The position numbers and the translations under genes are program-made. A DNA stretch of 64,000 nucleotides, taken from NCBI GenBank assembly GCA_947577185.1, contig CANPUE010000001.1:186001-250000 (forward strand), in the 5' to 3' direction. The stretch comes from an uncultured Lachnospiraceae bacterium (lineage in GTDB: Bacteria; Bacillota; Clostridia; Lachnospirales; Lachnospiraceae). Under the pieces are notes generated by a model. That model was not told where the DNA came from, did no database searches, and was given only the letters and a program-made list of their open reading frames with translations. How positions within the stretch are numbered: position 1 is the stretch's first letter; every line of letters starts with the position of its first letter. Positions 33,539 to 43,280 of the stretch are shown here, one piece after another.

Positions 33539-36248
33539 TCTCTCTTTTCTCCACGCCGTAATACACGGCAACAAGCAGTTCATGCACGATTACCGGTGTC
33601 AGAGACAGGGCCAGGAGCTGCAGCCACTCCATCCATTCCAGCTTCACCGTGCCGAACAATGCGATTAACGGCTCGATCTCTGTCACCGCAAACTGTAAAA
33701 CCAGCCCGAATATGAGCGCCAGTATCATAAACGGATTTTTCTTATGATCCATGCGGAAGATCGAACGGTTTACATCCCGCATGCCAACCGCGTGGAACAG
33801 CTGACTCATCCCCAGTACCATAAAAGCATGTGTCTGCGCTTTGGCCAAAACCGCGGAAATCTGATAGCTCTCAACTATATTATGTAAACTGATAGGAAGG
33901 TGTTCTGCGAGCAGTCTGTCATAAGGAACTTTTAAAAACGCCGCCAGACTCACCCCGCCGATCACCAGACCATAGCAGATCACACATAGAAGACCGCCTT
34001 TGGCAAAAAGAGATTCTCCTTTTTTGCGCGGTGCCTCCTTCATCAGCAGATCCGTCTCGTTGTCATCCACGCCGAGCGCGAGTGCGGGAAGCGAATCTGT
34101 GATCAGGTTGATCCATAAAATAAAACTGGCCTTTAGGGGACTCGGAAAACCGGCGATGATCGTGACTAACATCGTCATGATCTCTCCTAAGTTGGACGAA
34201 AGCAGGAACAGGACTGATTTTCGGATATTTTCATAAATGCCTCTTCCTTCTTTGATAGCCAGATGTATCGTTGCGAAATTATCATCCATCAAAACGAAGT
34301 CTGCGGCATTTCTTGCCACATCCGTACCATTCATCCCCATGGCGATGCCGATATCGGCCGCCTGCAGGGAGGGCGCATCATTGACACCGTCTCCTGTCAT
34401 CGCCACTGTCTTTCCCAGTTTTTTATATCCCTCGACGATCTTCACTTTATGCTCCGGCGTCACTCTGGCAAAGACCTTTAAGAAAGGAAGGCGCTTTAAA
34501 AAGGTATGCTCTTCCATCCCGTCCAGCTCCCTTCCGGAAATACACTCGTTGGGCGCCTGGGCGATCCCCAGTTCTCTCGCAATGGAAAATGCCGTATTTC
34601 TGTGATCTCCCGTGATCATGACCGTAGACACGCCCGCTTTCTTAAATTCTCCTACCGCTTCGACCGCTTCCGGCCTGACAGGATCCTGCATGCTGACAAG
34701 CCCAAGGAAGATCATGTCCTTTTCCTGCATGCCGCTTCCCGGCGTCATCGCAACCGCCAGCACTCTCCTGCCCTCATTCATCAGCTGATCCAGCACCCGC
34801 ATAAGGGAGGACCGGTCAGCCTCATGCATCGCACATTTCCGCTCTCCCTGATAACAGTAAGTACAGTTATCAATGATCTTCTCCGGCGCGCCTTTTGAAT
34901 ACGATACGATGGTATTTTCTCCCCCCGCTCCCCGCAGCAGATGACAGGTTGTCATCATTTTCCGCTCAGAATCAAATCCCCTCTCTTCCTTGCGCGGAAA
35001 CCGGGACTGCAATTCTGTGATCGGGATCTCACAGCGCTGCGCCATATGCAGAAGCGCCATCTCCGTCGGATCTCCCATGTCTCCTTCAGCTGAGAGTGCA
35101 CCGTCATTACACAGAATGCACCCCAGAAGAAAATGACCTTTCGCGCTCTTGTCCCACTGCCCTCCGCCAAAACGCAGACCGGAAAAAACCTGGGAGATCT
35201 TCTCATCCGCTATCATCCTGCCCTCAAGATAGCATTCTCTGACCGTCATCTTATTTTGTGTGAGTGTGCCTGTTTTATCCGAACAGACGATTTCCACTGC
35301 TCCTAATGTCTCCACGGAGGAGAGTTTTCTCACGATCGTTTTCGCCCTTACCATGCGCGACACGCTCAGCGCGAGCACGATCGTCACGATGGCAGGCAGT
35401 CCCTCCGGCACCGCCGCCACTGTCAGAGAGACAGAAGTTAACAGCATTTCACCCACATTGCGCTTCTGCAAAACAGCGATGACAAAGAGCAGAGCGCAGA
35501 TCGCAACGGCAAGGATACTCAGCATCTTGCCAAGCTCTCCCAGTTTGATCTGCAGTGGTGTCAGCTTCTCTTTCGTCTCATGCAGCAGATCCGCGATATG
35601 ACCGATCTTCGTATCCATGCCGACCGCTGTCACGACGCCCTTGCCCCGGCCTCTTGTGACATAAGTAGACATATAGGCCATATTGCCGCAGCTGTTATCC
35701 CCCTGCGCGGTCTCCACATAATCCGCATCCTTTTCCACCGGTGCAGACTCTCCCGTAAGGGTAGACTCTTCTACATGAAGCCCCTGTGTCTCGATCAGAC
35801 GCATGTCAGCGGGTACCATATTGCCTGCTTCCAACAATACGATATCCCCGATCGTCAGCTCCTCCGCAGACAGTTTCCTGGTTTTGCCGTCCCGTATGAC
35901 GACGGCCTGCGGACAGGAAATCTTTTTGAGTGCCTCCACCGCCTTTCCCGCTTTTCCTTCCTGAATCACTCCGATCGCCGCATTCAGAACGACGACTGTG
36001 ACAATGATGACCGCGTCTCCTGCCTCTCCGAGCAGAACAGAGATCGCCATTGCCGCAATCAGGATCAGGATCAGCGGATCGTTCAACTGCCCCAGTATCA
36101 TCTGTCCGATGCTTTTTCCTTCCTGTTCCTTTAGATGGTTGGGCCCCTGTTTGGCCATTCTCTCCGAAGCCTCCCGCGCATCCAGTCCTTTCTCTCTGTC
36201 AGAATGCAGCAATCTGATGGTTTCCGCTGCCGTTTTCATTTCATACAT
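33492..36248 (-). CDS. P-type (PMCA/SERCA-like) calcium-transporting ATPase
   Basis: 918 residues of the P2-type cation ATPase family. The N-terminal actuator domain contains LTGES, the phosphorylation motif is SDKTGTLTQN, the hinge is MTGDGVNDAPSLQAADIGIAMG, and ten hydrophobic segments are arranged 2+2+6. The M4 motif reads VAAVPEGLPAIV and M6 contains WINLITDSLPALALG, both typical of Ca2+ pumps. It would export Ca2+ at the cost of ATP. GGAGG precedes ATG 36248. It overlaps the end of the convergent YtaF-like gene. Confidence 0.94.
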   Translation of the reverse strand: MYEMKTAAETIRLLHSDREKGLDAREASERMAKQGPNHLKEQEGKSIGQMILGQLNDPLILILIAAMAISVLLGEAGDAVIIVTVVVLNAAIGVIQEGKAGKAVEALKKISCPQAVVIRDGKTRKLSAEELTIGDIVLLEAGNMVPADMRLIETQGLHVEESTLTGESAPVEKDADYVETAQGDNSCGNMAYMSTYVTRGRGKGVVTAVGMDTKIGHIADLLHETKEKLTPLQIKLGELGKMLSILAVAICALLFVIAVLQKRNVGEMLLTSVSLTVAAVPEGLPAIVTIVLALSVSRMVRAKTIVRKLSSVETLGAVEIVCSDKTGTLTQNKMTVRECYLEGRMIADEKISQVFSGLRFGGGQWDKSAKGHFLLGCILCNDGALSAEGDMGDPTEMALLHMAQRCEIPITELQSRFPRKEERGFDSERKMMTTCHLLRGAGGENTIVSYSKGAPEKIIDNCTYCYQGERKCAMHEADRSSLMRVLDQLMNEGRRVLAVAMTPGSGMQEKDMIFLGLVSMQDPVRPEAVEAVGEFKKAGVSTVMITGDHRNTAFSIARELGIAQAPNECISGRELDGMEEHTFLKRLPFLKVFARVTPEHKVKIVEGYKKLGKTVAMTGDGVNDAPSLQAADIGIAMGMNGTDVARNAADFVLMDDNFATIHLAIKEGRGIYENIRKSVLFLLSSNLGEIMTMLVTIIAGFPSPLKASFILWINLITDSLPALALGVDDNETDLLMKEAPRKKGESLFAKGGLLCVICYGLVIGGVSLAAFLKVPYDRLLAEHLPISLHNIVESYQISAVLAKAQTHAFMVLGMSQLFHAVGMRDVNRSIFRMDHKKNPFMILALIFGLVLQFAVTEIEPLIALFGTVKLEWMEWLQLLALSLTPVIVHELLVAVYYGVEKRETTEACIMQEAEETAH

Positions 36249-36420
36249 ACACTTTTCCTCCTCAAGCCCTGTTCCCTGTTGGAATACGATCTTACAAGAC
36301 GTCCTGATACGGATGGCTTGTCATGCTCGTTTTTCTATACCTTATGCCTGTTGGGGAAAAGTTATGCCAGATTACAGCAGGAGAAAGGACAGGCACGTGA
36401 AAAATCATATCACGCAAAAA

Positions 36421-36467
36421 ATCCCGGAAAAAGAAACTTCTGTAATACCTCGTTTCTTTTCCGGGAT
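36421..36467 (-). terminator. Terminator after the GH13 gene
   Basis: Long near-perfect stem ATCCCGGAAAA.GAAAC (36421-36437) and GTTTCTTTTCCGGGAT (36452-36467). It is followed on the minus strand by TTTTTT (36415-36420 complement), about 20 bp past the GH13 stop. Confidence 0.88.
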
Positions 36468-36489
36468 ATATTTCAGGATTGACGGCCTC

Positions 36490-38193
36490 TTACCGGAAAC
36501 TCCTGATCCAGTTGATCAGGGAATCGTGGTAAACGTTGTCCGTTACATCCTTTCTCATCTGATCGGTCACATGGCCGTTTTTCTCCATGATGGTAAGAAT
36601 CGCTTCCTGGAGGCCGGCGATCTTTCCTTTCTCGTAAGCCTCGTCAAACGCCGCATCGGCCGCAGTCTTTAGATTATCTAACACCGGACCGGAAACCATC
36701 GCAGACTCTTCCTTTACCGGAGCCGGTTCTCCCACAGCCTGAACGTTGTCGGCCGCTTCCTGTGCCTTTTCTCCTTTCGACGCAGAATCCGCATGCAGGT
36801 CCGGCGTATCAGACACAATCTCCGTGACGGGCTGTGCGCCGCCTTCCGTCACAGGCAGCCAGATATCACCTGAATTTGCCTTCACATTCACTACGATATT
36901 CCCGCCGGAAACAGAAACCCGTTCGCCGGATAAAGCGCCGACATATTCCGCCGCATTTCCGGCCGGAAGTGTCATCACATAGTCGCTGTCATCATTGTTG
37001 ACCGTGACAAGCACCGACTCTCCCTGATGATTTCTTGCAAATGCATATTGACGGTTTCTCAAAAGCAGTTCCCGATAATCGCCGTAAGACAGCGCTTTCG
37101 TATTCTGGCGTACCTTTCCGAGCGCAGCAATCAGACGGGTATTGGGATTGTTGTGCACCGCATCTTCATAATCTGCAAGCGACAGCGCAGGGCGCAGCGA
37201 ATCATCGGAAAAGCGCTCCTTCTTTCCTTCTATGCCAAATTCCGAACCATAATAAAGCGACGGGATTCCCGGCAGCGTATAGAGCAGCACATGCACGGGC
37301 GCAAAATGCGCCTTGTTGTTTAATTTGGTGTAAATACGCTCCACATCATGATTATCCACAAAATTATATAATTTAAGCCCGTCCGGCCGGCTTCCGCCCA
37401 TATCATACAGTCGCTTTACCGTGTGTGCGATCTCGAAATAGTTGTGATCGTTATGCCCCGAATAAAGCGCCTTATGTAAGTGATAGTTCGTGACGGAATG
37501 CAGCGTCCCTTCGTTGGCCCACCTCGTATAATCGCCGTGGATCACCTCGCCCATCAGCCAGAACTCCGGTTTCACTTCCTCCGCGACACGTCTGAGCGCC
37601 CGCATGAAATCAAAGTCCAACACATCCGCGGCATCCAGACGGATACCATCCACGTCAAACTCGCTGACCCAGAAACGGACAACATCACAAATATAATCTC
37701 TGACTGCCGGATTGCGCTGGTTTAGTTTCGCCAACAGATTATAGCCGCCCCAGTTATCGTAGGAAAATCCGTCATTATATTCGTTGTTGCCCCAGAAGTT
37801 CACGTTGCAGTACCAGTCTTTGTAAAGTGAGCTTTCCCTGTTTTTTCGGATATCCGCAAAGGCGAAAAAATCCCGCCCCGTATGGTTGAACACGCCGTCA
37901 AAAATAACCCTGATCCCTGCTTTGTGACACTGTGCCACAAAATCCGCCAGATCTTCATTTGTTCCAAGACGACTGTCCAGCTTCTTATAATCCGTCGTCT
38001 CATAACCATGTCCGACCGACTCAAAAAGCGGCCCGATGTAGATCGCATTCGCACCGATTTCCCTGATGTGGGAGATCCACGGAATCAACGTATTCAAACG
38101 ATGCTCCGGCTCTCCGTACGTGTTTTCTTTCGGCGCTCCTGTAAGCCCCAAAGGATATATATGGTAGAAAACTGCTTCATCATACCATGCCAT
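36490..38193 (-). CDS. GH13 alpha-amylase family enzyme with an unusual C-terminal tail
   Basis: 567 residues. The GH13 TIM barrel shows all conserved regions: FDGVFNHTG, the nucleophile in DGIRLDAAD, the acid/base in WLMGEVIHG, and the stabiliser in FVDNHDVERI. A beta-sandwich domain C ends near residue 455. No signal peptide is present, so it probably works on intracellular alpha-glucans such as glycogen or maltodextrin, fitting the glgC/glgD genes nearby. The last 110 residues are unusual: a low-complexity A/E/P/V linker followed by AYEKGKIAGLQEAILTIMEK, reminiscent of the tail of Rpn/PD-(D/E)XK transposase-family proteins. Confidence 0.93.
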   Translation of the reverse strand: MAWYDEAVFYHIYPLGLTGAPKENTYGEPEHRLNTLIPWISHIREIGANAIYIGPLFESVGHGYETTDYKKLDSRLGTNEDLADFVAQCHKAGIRVIFDGVFNHTGRDFFAFADIRKNRESSLYKDWYCNVNFWGNNEYNDGFSYDNWGGYNLLAKLNQRNPAVRDYICDVVRFWVSEFDVDGIRLDAADVLDFDFMRALRRVAEEVKPEFWLMGEVIHGDYTRWANEGTLHSVTNYHLHKALYSGHNDHNYFEIAHTVKRLYDMGGSRPDGLKLYNFVDNHDVERIYTKLNNKAHFAPVHVLLYTLPGIPSLYYGSEFGIEGKKERFSDDSLRPALSLADYEDAVHNNPNTRLIAALGKVRQNTKALSYGDYRELLLRNRQYAFARNHQGESVLVTVNNDDSDYVMTLPAGNAAEYVGALSGERVSVSGGNIVVNVKANSGDIWLPVTEGGAQPVTEIVSDTPDLHADSASKGEKAQEAADNVQAVGEPAPVKEESAMVSGPVLDNLKTAADAAFDEAYEKGKIAGLQEAILTIMEKNGHVTDQMRKDVTDNVYHDSLINWIRSFR

Positions 38194-38280
38194 TTATTTT
38201 TCCCCCTAAATCGTTTTATTTGGTGATACTGCTCTATCATACCATATCGGGAGAAATATCACAAGGGAAGTGTTTCTGTC

Positions 38281-38784
38281 TTAAAAGCTGCGCAGCTTAT
38301 CATTTCCGTCATCTACCGTATTTTCGATCGATCTGATCGTAACGTCGTAACCGTGATCCGCGTTGACACAGATATGCACCCGGTCACCGACTTTGTGACC
38401 AAGCAGCGCCCTGCCAAGCGGAGATTCCGTGCTGATCAGTCCCTCCAGGGAATTGCCTCGCACCGTCGTGACCAGCTTATATTTCTCCGTGATACCGTCG
38501 TCCTCAAAGTATACTTCCACCGTATTGTTGATGCCGACTTCGTCCTCCGGGGACTCGTCGGAAATAATGACTGCTGTCTTGATCATCCTTTCCAGATAAC
38601 GGATCCGGCTCTCATTCTGGTTTTTCACTTTTTTCGCCGCATGATATTCAAAATTTTCACTCAGGTCTCCGTGTGCCCGCGCCTCCTTGACGTCTTCTAA
38701 CGCCTCTTTGCGCACCACCAGCCTGCGATATTCGATCTCTTCCTTCATTTTTTCGATATCTTTTTTTGTTAATTCGTTATGCAT
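38281..38784 (-). CDS. greA: Transcription elongation factor GreA
   Basis: 167 residues: an N-terminal coiled coil that enters the RNA polymerase secondary channel (GDLSENFEYHAAK with the acidic tip residues D and E) and a C-terminal FKBP-like domain (STESPLGRALLGHKVGD). It rescues backtracked polymerase by stimulating transcript cleavage. The tip motif GDLSENFEYH is conserved, so the cleavage role should be intact. It sits upstream of glgC/glgD on the same strand, separated by a terminator hairpin. Confidence 0.94.
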   Translation of the reverse strand: MHNELTKKDIEKMKEEIEYRRLVVRKEALEDVKEARAHGDLSENFEYHAAKKVKNQNESRIRYLERMIKTAVIISDESPEDEVGINNTVEVYFEDDGITEKYKLVTTVRGNSLEGLISTESPLGRALLGHKVGDRVHICVNADHGYDVTIRSIENTVDDGNDKLRSF

Positions 38785-38816
38785 GACCCATGACTCCTTC
38801 CGGCCGGACCTGATAT

Positions 38817-38850
38817 AAAAATCCCCGTCCTTCTACCGACGGGGATTTTC
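38817..38850. terminator. Terminator between glgD and greA
   Basis: ATCCCCGTC (38821-38829) pairs with GACGGGGAT (38838-38846), extended by A/T pairs. On the minus strand, T-rich sequence follows (complement of 38814-38820). It ends the glgCD transcript. Confidence 0.85.
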
Positions 38851-38886
38851 TATCAGTCTCACTCTGCTGTATGCTGTCCTGCCTGC

Positions 38887-40029
38887 TTATACATTCTGGA
38901 ACTTCGCGATATATACAGGGAACGTATCCGTTCCTTTCATTTCCTTACCTGCCGTAATCGTAACATTCTTGTCCGTCACAAGATATTCGATATCCGCACC
39001 TGCTTCCACTACAGTACCCTGCATCAGAACACAGTTCTTCACCTTTGCACCCCTGGCGATCTTCACGCTTCTGAACAAAATACTGTTCTCCACTTCGCCC
39101 TCTATGATACAGCCGTCGGCCGCCATCACATTGTGAACCTCCGCACCGTCAATGTATCTGGTCGGATTCCCGCCATGCAGCTTTGTATAAACCGAAGGCC
39201 CTTCAAAAAGTGCATTCAGATTGTATTCATCCAGAAGTTTCATATTCTCATGGAAATAACTCTTTAAATCCGTGATGCGCGCGATATATTTATCGCATTT
39301 GTAAGCCTGCACATTCATCTGATTCAGACGCGGTATCAAAACATCCCGCTCAAAATACTCATGTCCGTGAATAAATGCCTCCTCAATCATATCGATCAGC
39401 TTCTCACGCTCGATCACATAAATATTCATAGAGAAATTCTGTACGCCGGACTCTTTCGAGTTAACATAAATCTTATTCACTTTTCCGCCTTCGATGTCGA
39501 ACGTATAATAGAAACATTTTCCGTTAGACTGGCTCTGCAGCAGGCTCTCCGGAAGTTCCTGCTCATTGTAGGCGATCGTGACATCCGCACCGCTCTCGAT
39601 ATGCGCATTGATCATCGCCCGGAAATCAAAGTTGACTGCTATGTTCGTATCCGTCAAAACCGCGTATTTCTCTTTTTGTCCTTTCAAAAAGTTGGAAATA
39701 CCGGCAAGCGCACCCACACGTCCTACGTAGGGCTTGGAATTTTTCTCTGCAAAAGGCGGAAAGATATTCAGACCGCCATTCTTGCGCACCAGATCCCACT
39801 CACGCCCGGAGCCAAGATGATCCATCAGGGAATGGTAATTATTATTCACCATGATCGACACGTTTCCGATATCGGAATTGGTCATGCTGGATAATATAAA
39901 ATCGATCAGACGGTAACGGCTGGCAAACGGAATGGAGGCCATCAGCCGTACATTAACCAGATCCGGAACCAGTACATCATAACTGTTTGGAAAAATAATA
40001 CCAATTGCATTTGTCTGTGAATTTACCAT
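38887..40029 (-). CDS. glgD: GlgD, glucose-1-phosphate adenylyltransferase regulatory subunit
   Basis: 380 residues, a paralogue of GlgC with a degenerate active-site loop. The N-terminus reads [16 protein letters not shown] where GlgC has [10 protein letters not shown]. The nucleotidyltransferase fold is followed by a left-handed beta-helix of hexapeptide repeats ([24 protein letters not shown]). In Firmicutes GlgD pairs with GlgC to form an active, regulated ADP-glucose pyrophosphorylase for glycogen synthesis. Its start overlaps the end of glgC by 7 bp, which indicates translational coupling and equal dosage. Confidence 0.95.
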   Translation of the reverse strand: MVNSQTNAIGIIFPNSYDVLVPDLVNVRLMASIPFASRYRLIDFILSSMTNSDIGNVSIMVNNNYHSLMDHLGSGREWDLVRKNGGLNIFPPFAEKNSKPYVGRVGALAGISNFLKGQKEKYAVLTDTNIAVNFDFRAMINAHIESGADVTIAYNEQELPESLLQSQSNGKCFYYTFDIEGGKVNKIYVNSKESGVQNFSMNIYVIEREKLIDMIEEAFIHGHEYFERDVLIPRLNQMNVQAYKCDKYIARITDLKSYFHENMKLLDEYNLNALFEGPSVYTKLHGGNPTRYIDGAEVHNVMAADGCIIEGEVENSILFRSVKIARGAKVKNCVLMQGTVVEAGADIEYLVTDKNVTITAGKEMKGTDTFPVYIAKFQNV

Positions 40030-41231
40030 TGTTCTCCACCGCCTTCCACGTTTTGATTTACCATGGCATTGGGCCCGATCACGGCGCCTGCGCCAACCGT
40101 AATGCCTGAACCGACTGTCGCAACGCCCTTCTCATCACCGGAAGGCATCGCACCAACCAGCGCGTTTTCACCAATCGTTACATTTTCCGCTACAATACAA
40201 TGTCTTACGACAGCCCCGGCTTTCACCACCGAACTGCCCATGATGACCGCGTCTTCGATCACGGCGCCTTTTTCCACTTTGACACCCTCGAATAAAATAG
40301 AATGTTTCACCGTTCCTTTTATCTGACAGCCGTCCGTAATCATCGCGTCTTTCACGACAGCGTCCTCGCTGATAAGCTGTCCCGGCATAGCGCTCTTGCG
40401 GCTGTAGATCTTCCAGTCTTCGTCAAACAGATTGATGCCGCTGTGCTCCGGGTCAAGAACCTCCATGTTGGCCTCCCAAAGGGAAGATATGGTTCCCACG
40501 TCCTTCCAGTAACCGTTGAAATGATACGCATACATTCTGCGGCTGTCTCTTAACAGATTCGGGATGATGTTATTGCCGAAGTCATTTTCTGACGTCGGGT
40601 CTGCCTCATCCTCCTCCAGATATTTTTTAAGGATATCCCAGTTGAAAATATAAATACCCATAGAAGCAAGATTGGATTTCGGATTTTTCGGTTTCTCCTG
40701 GAATTCCGTGATCTTGTCATTTTCATCCGCAACCATCAGACCGAAACGGGAAGCCTCCTCCCACGGAACCTCCATGACCGCAACACTGAATTCCGCGTCC
40801 TTTTCTTTGTGGAATCTGAGGAAATCACTGTAATCCTGTTTGCAGATCTGGTCGCCGGACAAGATGATCACATACTTAGGATCATATCGCTCGATAAAGG
40901 AAATGTTCTGATAAATCGCATTGGCAGTTCCCTTATACCAGTCAGCTTTATTTGCTTTCTGATAAGGCGGAAGCACATGCACGCCTCCGTAAAGACGGTC
41001 CAAATCCCACGGCTGACCGTTTCCTATGTACTCATTGAGCACGAGCGGCTGATACTGCGTCAGGATACCTACCGTATCAATACCGGAATTCACGCAGTTA
41101 GACAACGGGAAATCAATGATACGGTATTTTCCGCCGAATGGAACTGCCGGTTTTGCAAGCTTTTCTGTCAGCGCATACAGGCGGGAACCCTGTCCGCCGG
41201 CCAAAAGCATTGCAATCATCTCTTTTGCCAT
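40023..41231 (-). CDS. glgC: Glucose-1-phosphate adenylyltransferase (ADP-glucose pyrophosphorylase)
   Basis: 402 residues. Makes ADP-glucose from ATP and glucose-1-phosphate, the committed step of glycogen synthesis. Motifs are [47 protein letters not shown], and [11 protein letters not shown]; a hexapeptide beta-helix forms the C-terminus. ATG 41231 is chosen because GGAGGG lies upstream at the right distance; the upstream ATG at 41246 lacks a site. It is followed by glgD with a 7-bp overlap. The intracellular GH13 enzyme two genes downstream fits the same storage-glucan metabolism. Confidence 0.96.
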   Translation of the reverse strand: MAKEMIAMLLAGGQGSRLYALTEKLAKPAVPFGGKYRIIDFPLSNCVNSGIDTVGILTQYQPLVLNEYIGNGQPWDLDRLYGGVHVLPPYQKANKADWYKGTANAIYQNISFIERYDPKYVIILSGDQICKQDYSDFLRFHKEKDAEFSVAVMEVPWEEASRFGLMVADENDKITEFQEKPKNPKSNLASMGIYIFNWDILKKYLEEDEADPTSENDFGNNIIPNLLRDSRRMYAYHFNGYWKDVGTISSLWEANMEVLDPEHSGINLFDEDWKIYSRKSAMPGQLISEDAVVKDAMITDGCQIKGTVKHSILFEGVKVEKGAVIEDAVIMGSSVVKAGAVVRHCIVAENVTIGENALVGAMPSGDEKGVATVGSGITVGAGAVIGPNAMVNQNVEGGGEQW

Positions 41232-41266
41232 AATGTAACCCTCCAATCAATATTCTTATATATAAA

Positions 41267-41295
41267 ATAATACCTCATGATGACGGGAAAAGAAA
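41267..41295 (-). promoter_or_regulatory. Candidate glgC promoter
   Basis: Minus-strand TTTCTT (41290-41295), 17-bp spacer, TATTAT (41267-41272), ending 35 bp before the glgC start. The boxes are only moderate matches. Confidence 0.4.
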
Positions 41296-41351
41296 GAGTT
41301 TCTTTTTCCAAATCGCGAAAAATCTGTTTCCGAAACAAAGGCCGACACAGC

Positions 41352-41380
41352 TTGACAACGATCTGCCTTTCCAGTAGACT
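41352..41380 (+). promoter_or_regulatory. Promoter of the small lipoprotein gene
   Basis: TTGACA (41352-41357, perfect), 17-bp spacer, TAGACT (41375-41380), reading into the plus-strand gene at 41416, which also has AGGAGG in its ribosome site. Confidence 0.75.
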
Positions 41381-41415
41381 TATAAAAAATAAAACCAGTA
41401 AGGAGGCAGTCATCC

Positions 41416-41874
41416 ATGAACCGACAAAGACTACACCGCTATCCTGCTGCCGCACTCATAGGAACACTTTTGTGCCTGGCATGCGGATGTGCCGGCAGCG
41501 TCCCGGAGGCCGCGGCAAATGCGGAAACCATTCAATTTGAACTGTCAGATGAAAAAGATGCAGTGACGGATGCGGACAAACAGGAAGCCTTTCTTTCTTA
41601 TCTTCAAAATACGATAAAACAGGATTTACTGGAATCCTTTCCCGAAGTCGAACATGCCGATGTGGCGCTTTCCTGTCCCGGGGACGCGGATCTGCAGACC
41701 GGAACAGACGATGAGCTTCTGGTAAACGTCATACTGAAAGTACCGGACGGGTTATCAACCTGCAGCGCAGACGAACTGGCCGGCACACTTGCCAAATATG
41801 TCGGAAATCCCTCGACGGATCAGATCACAATCTATGATGCAGAGGAAAATCTGCTCTTTCCTGAAACAAAATGA
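41416..41874 (+). CDS. Small secreted/lipoprotein-like protein with a ring-building-motif-like domain
   Basis: 152 residues. A hydrophobic signal (AAALIGTLLCLACGCAG) contains two cysteines that could be lipidated, though the lipobox is atypical. The C-terminal 90 residues (EVEHADVALSCPGDAD, VNVILKVPDGLS, LAGTLAKYVGNPSTDQITIYDAEENLL) read like the ring-building motif of the FliF/SpoIIIAG/YscJ group: an arch of beta-alpha-beta with a final 'VTIVD..GNLL' strand. No other secretion or SpoIIIA genes are nearby. The protein may be exported and form or mimic a ring subunit; this is inferred from pattern. Strong ribosome site and promoter show it is a real gene. Confidence 0.72.
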   Translation: MNRQRLHRYPAAALIGTLLCLACGCAGSVPEAAANAETIQFELSDEKDAVTDADKQEAFLSYLQNTIKQDLLESFPEVEHADVALSCPGDADLQTGTDDELLVNVILKVPDGLSTCSADELAGTLAKYVGNPSTDQITIYDAEENLLFPETK

Positions 41875-41931
41875 GCAGGCCGCCGCTTCGCTGTACAAAA
41901 TGGCAGCGAAGCAACAGTCTGCCCGTTCACA

Positions 41932-43086
41932 TCATTTCTTTTCGCCAAACAGTTCTGCCGCCTTTTTCATCCGCTTTGCAATCTCCACGCCAAAGGGGCA
42001 GCGCCCCTCGCAGCTTTTACAGCCAATGCATGCCTCTGCGCGGCGCTCTAACGCAAGATAATGTTCTCTGACCGTCGCCGGAACCGATTCCTGCATCGAT
42101 GCAAGGTCATAATACTTGTTTACCATCGCAATATCAATCCCGGCAGGACACGGCTTACAGTGGCCGCAATAGGTACACGCTCCCTGCGTAAACGTATGGC
42201 GGGGCGCCTTTGCCAGGATCGAGGCATAGTCTTTTTCCACATCAGACGCATTCTCATATGCCACAGCCGCCTCCACATGCTCAGGTGTGTCATACCCGGC
42301 CATCACCGCCGCCACTGCCGGCCTGGTCAGGCAGTAATGGATACACTGCACCGGTGTGAGCGCAACGCCGAAAGGAGAACGCGCCGCGTCAAACAGCCGT
42401 CCGCCCGCATACGGTTTCATGACGGTCAGTCCCACGTCATTGCGCTCACACAGACGGTAAAGTTCCGTTCTGGCCGGATCAATGCCGCCAAGTCCCTCCT
42501 GGTATTCCTCGGCAAAATAATCATCCAGATTTTCCGTGGGCGGAAGCAGATCAAACGCCGGATTAATACTGAACAGAATCATTTCCACAAATCCGCTCTC
42601 CGCTGCCTTCTTCGCCATTGCCGGATTGTGGGTGCTCATCCCGATATGCCGTATCGTCCCGCCGGCTTTCAGTTCTTTCACATATGCAAGAAAATCTCCG
42701 TTCATAGCAAGATCCCATTCGGATTCCTGATCGATAAAATGAATCATGCCAAGGTCTATGTAATCTGTCTGCAGTCTCGTCAGCAGATCCTCAAAAGCGC
42801 TCCTGCATGCGGCAGCATCACGGGTGCGGGTATATTGGCCATTCTGCCATGTGGAGCCGATATGCCCCTGAATAAACCAGCGCTCCCGCATCCCCGCAAG
42901 TGCCTTTCCGATATTGGTCCGCACATTTGGTTCCGACATCCAGCAGTCCAGAATATTAATTCCCAGTCTGTCCGCACAGTCAATGACAGCCTTACACTCC
43001 TCATAATCATGACGTTCCAGCCATTCTCCCCCCAGACCGATCTCACTGACCATCAGACCGGTTTTACCAAGTCGACGATATCTCAT
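41932..43086 (-). CDS. Aldo/keto reductase with C-terminal 4Fe-4S domain
   Basis: 384 residues. The AKR TIM barrel (MRYRRLGKTGLMVSEIGLGG, DCWMSEPNVRTNIGKAL, ERWFIQGHIG, IGMSTHNPAMA) is followed by a ferredoxin-like tail with CTYCGHCKPCPAGI and CIGCKSCEGRCPFGV, eight cysteines fitting two [4Fe-4S] clusters. Such fusions are common in anaerobic Firmicutes and likely reduce or oxidise small carbonyl compounds using ferredoxin-like electron flow; the substrate is unknown. The usual catalytic Asp and Tyr are not obvious at their positions, so activity may differ from classic AKRs. Confidence 0.9.
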   Translation of the reverse strand: MRYRRLGKTGLMVSEIGLGGEWLERHDYEECKAVIDCADRLGINILDCWMSEPNVRTNIGKALAGMRERWFIQGHIGSTWQNGQYTRTRDAAACRSAFEDLLTRLQTDYIDLGMIHFIDQESEWDLAMNGDFLAYVKELKAGGTIRHIGMSTHNPAMAKKAAESGFVEMILFSINPAFDLLPPTENLDDYFAEEYQEGLGGIDPARTELYRLCERNDVGLTVMKPYAGGRLFDAARSPFGVALTPVQCIHYCLTRPAVAAVMAGYDTPEHVEAAVAYENASDVEKDYASILAKAPRHTFTQGACTYCGHCKPCPAGIDIAMVNKYYDLASMQESVPATVREHYLALERRAEACIGCKSCEGRCPFGVEIAKRMKKAAELFGEKK

Positions 43087-43255
43087 AATGCTCTCCCTTC
43101 CTTCGCAGGATTCCTCCTGGAATTTTCTTCTTAACGTAATTCTATCTTACATCAGACGGCAATGGTTTGAAAAGGACTATTTTAGTAAAATGAAGGAGCA
43201 GATTACTGCGATGTCAATGCATCAAAGCAGATCCCCGTCTCTGTCGCAAATTGCC

Positions 43256-43280
43256 GGTTAAAAATCTTTGATTTTTAACC
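43256..43280. terminator. AT-rich palindrome at the permease stop codon
   Basis: Perfect inverted repeat GGTTAAAAATC (43256-43266), three-base loop, GATTTTTAACC (43270-43280), overlapping the stop of the ABC permease gene. There is no T-run outside the stem, so it may protect the 3' end rather than act as a classic terminator. Confidence 0.5.
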
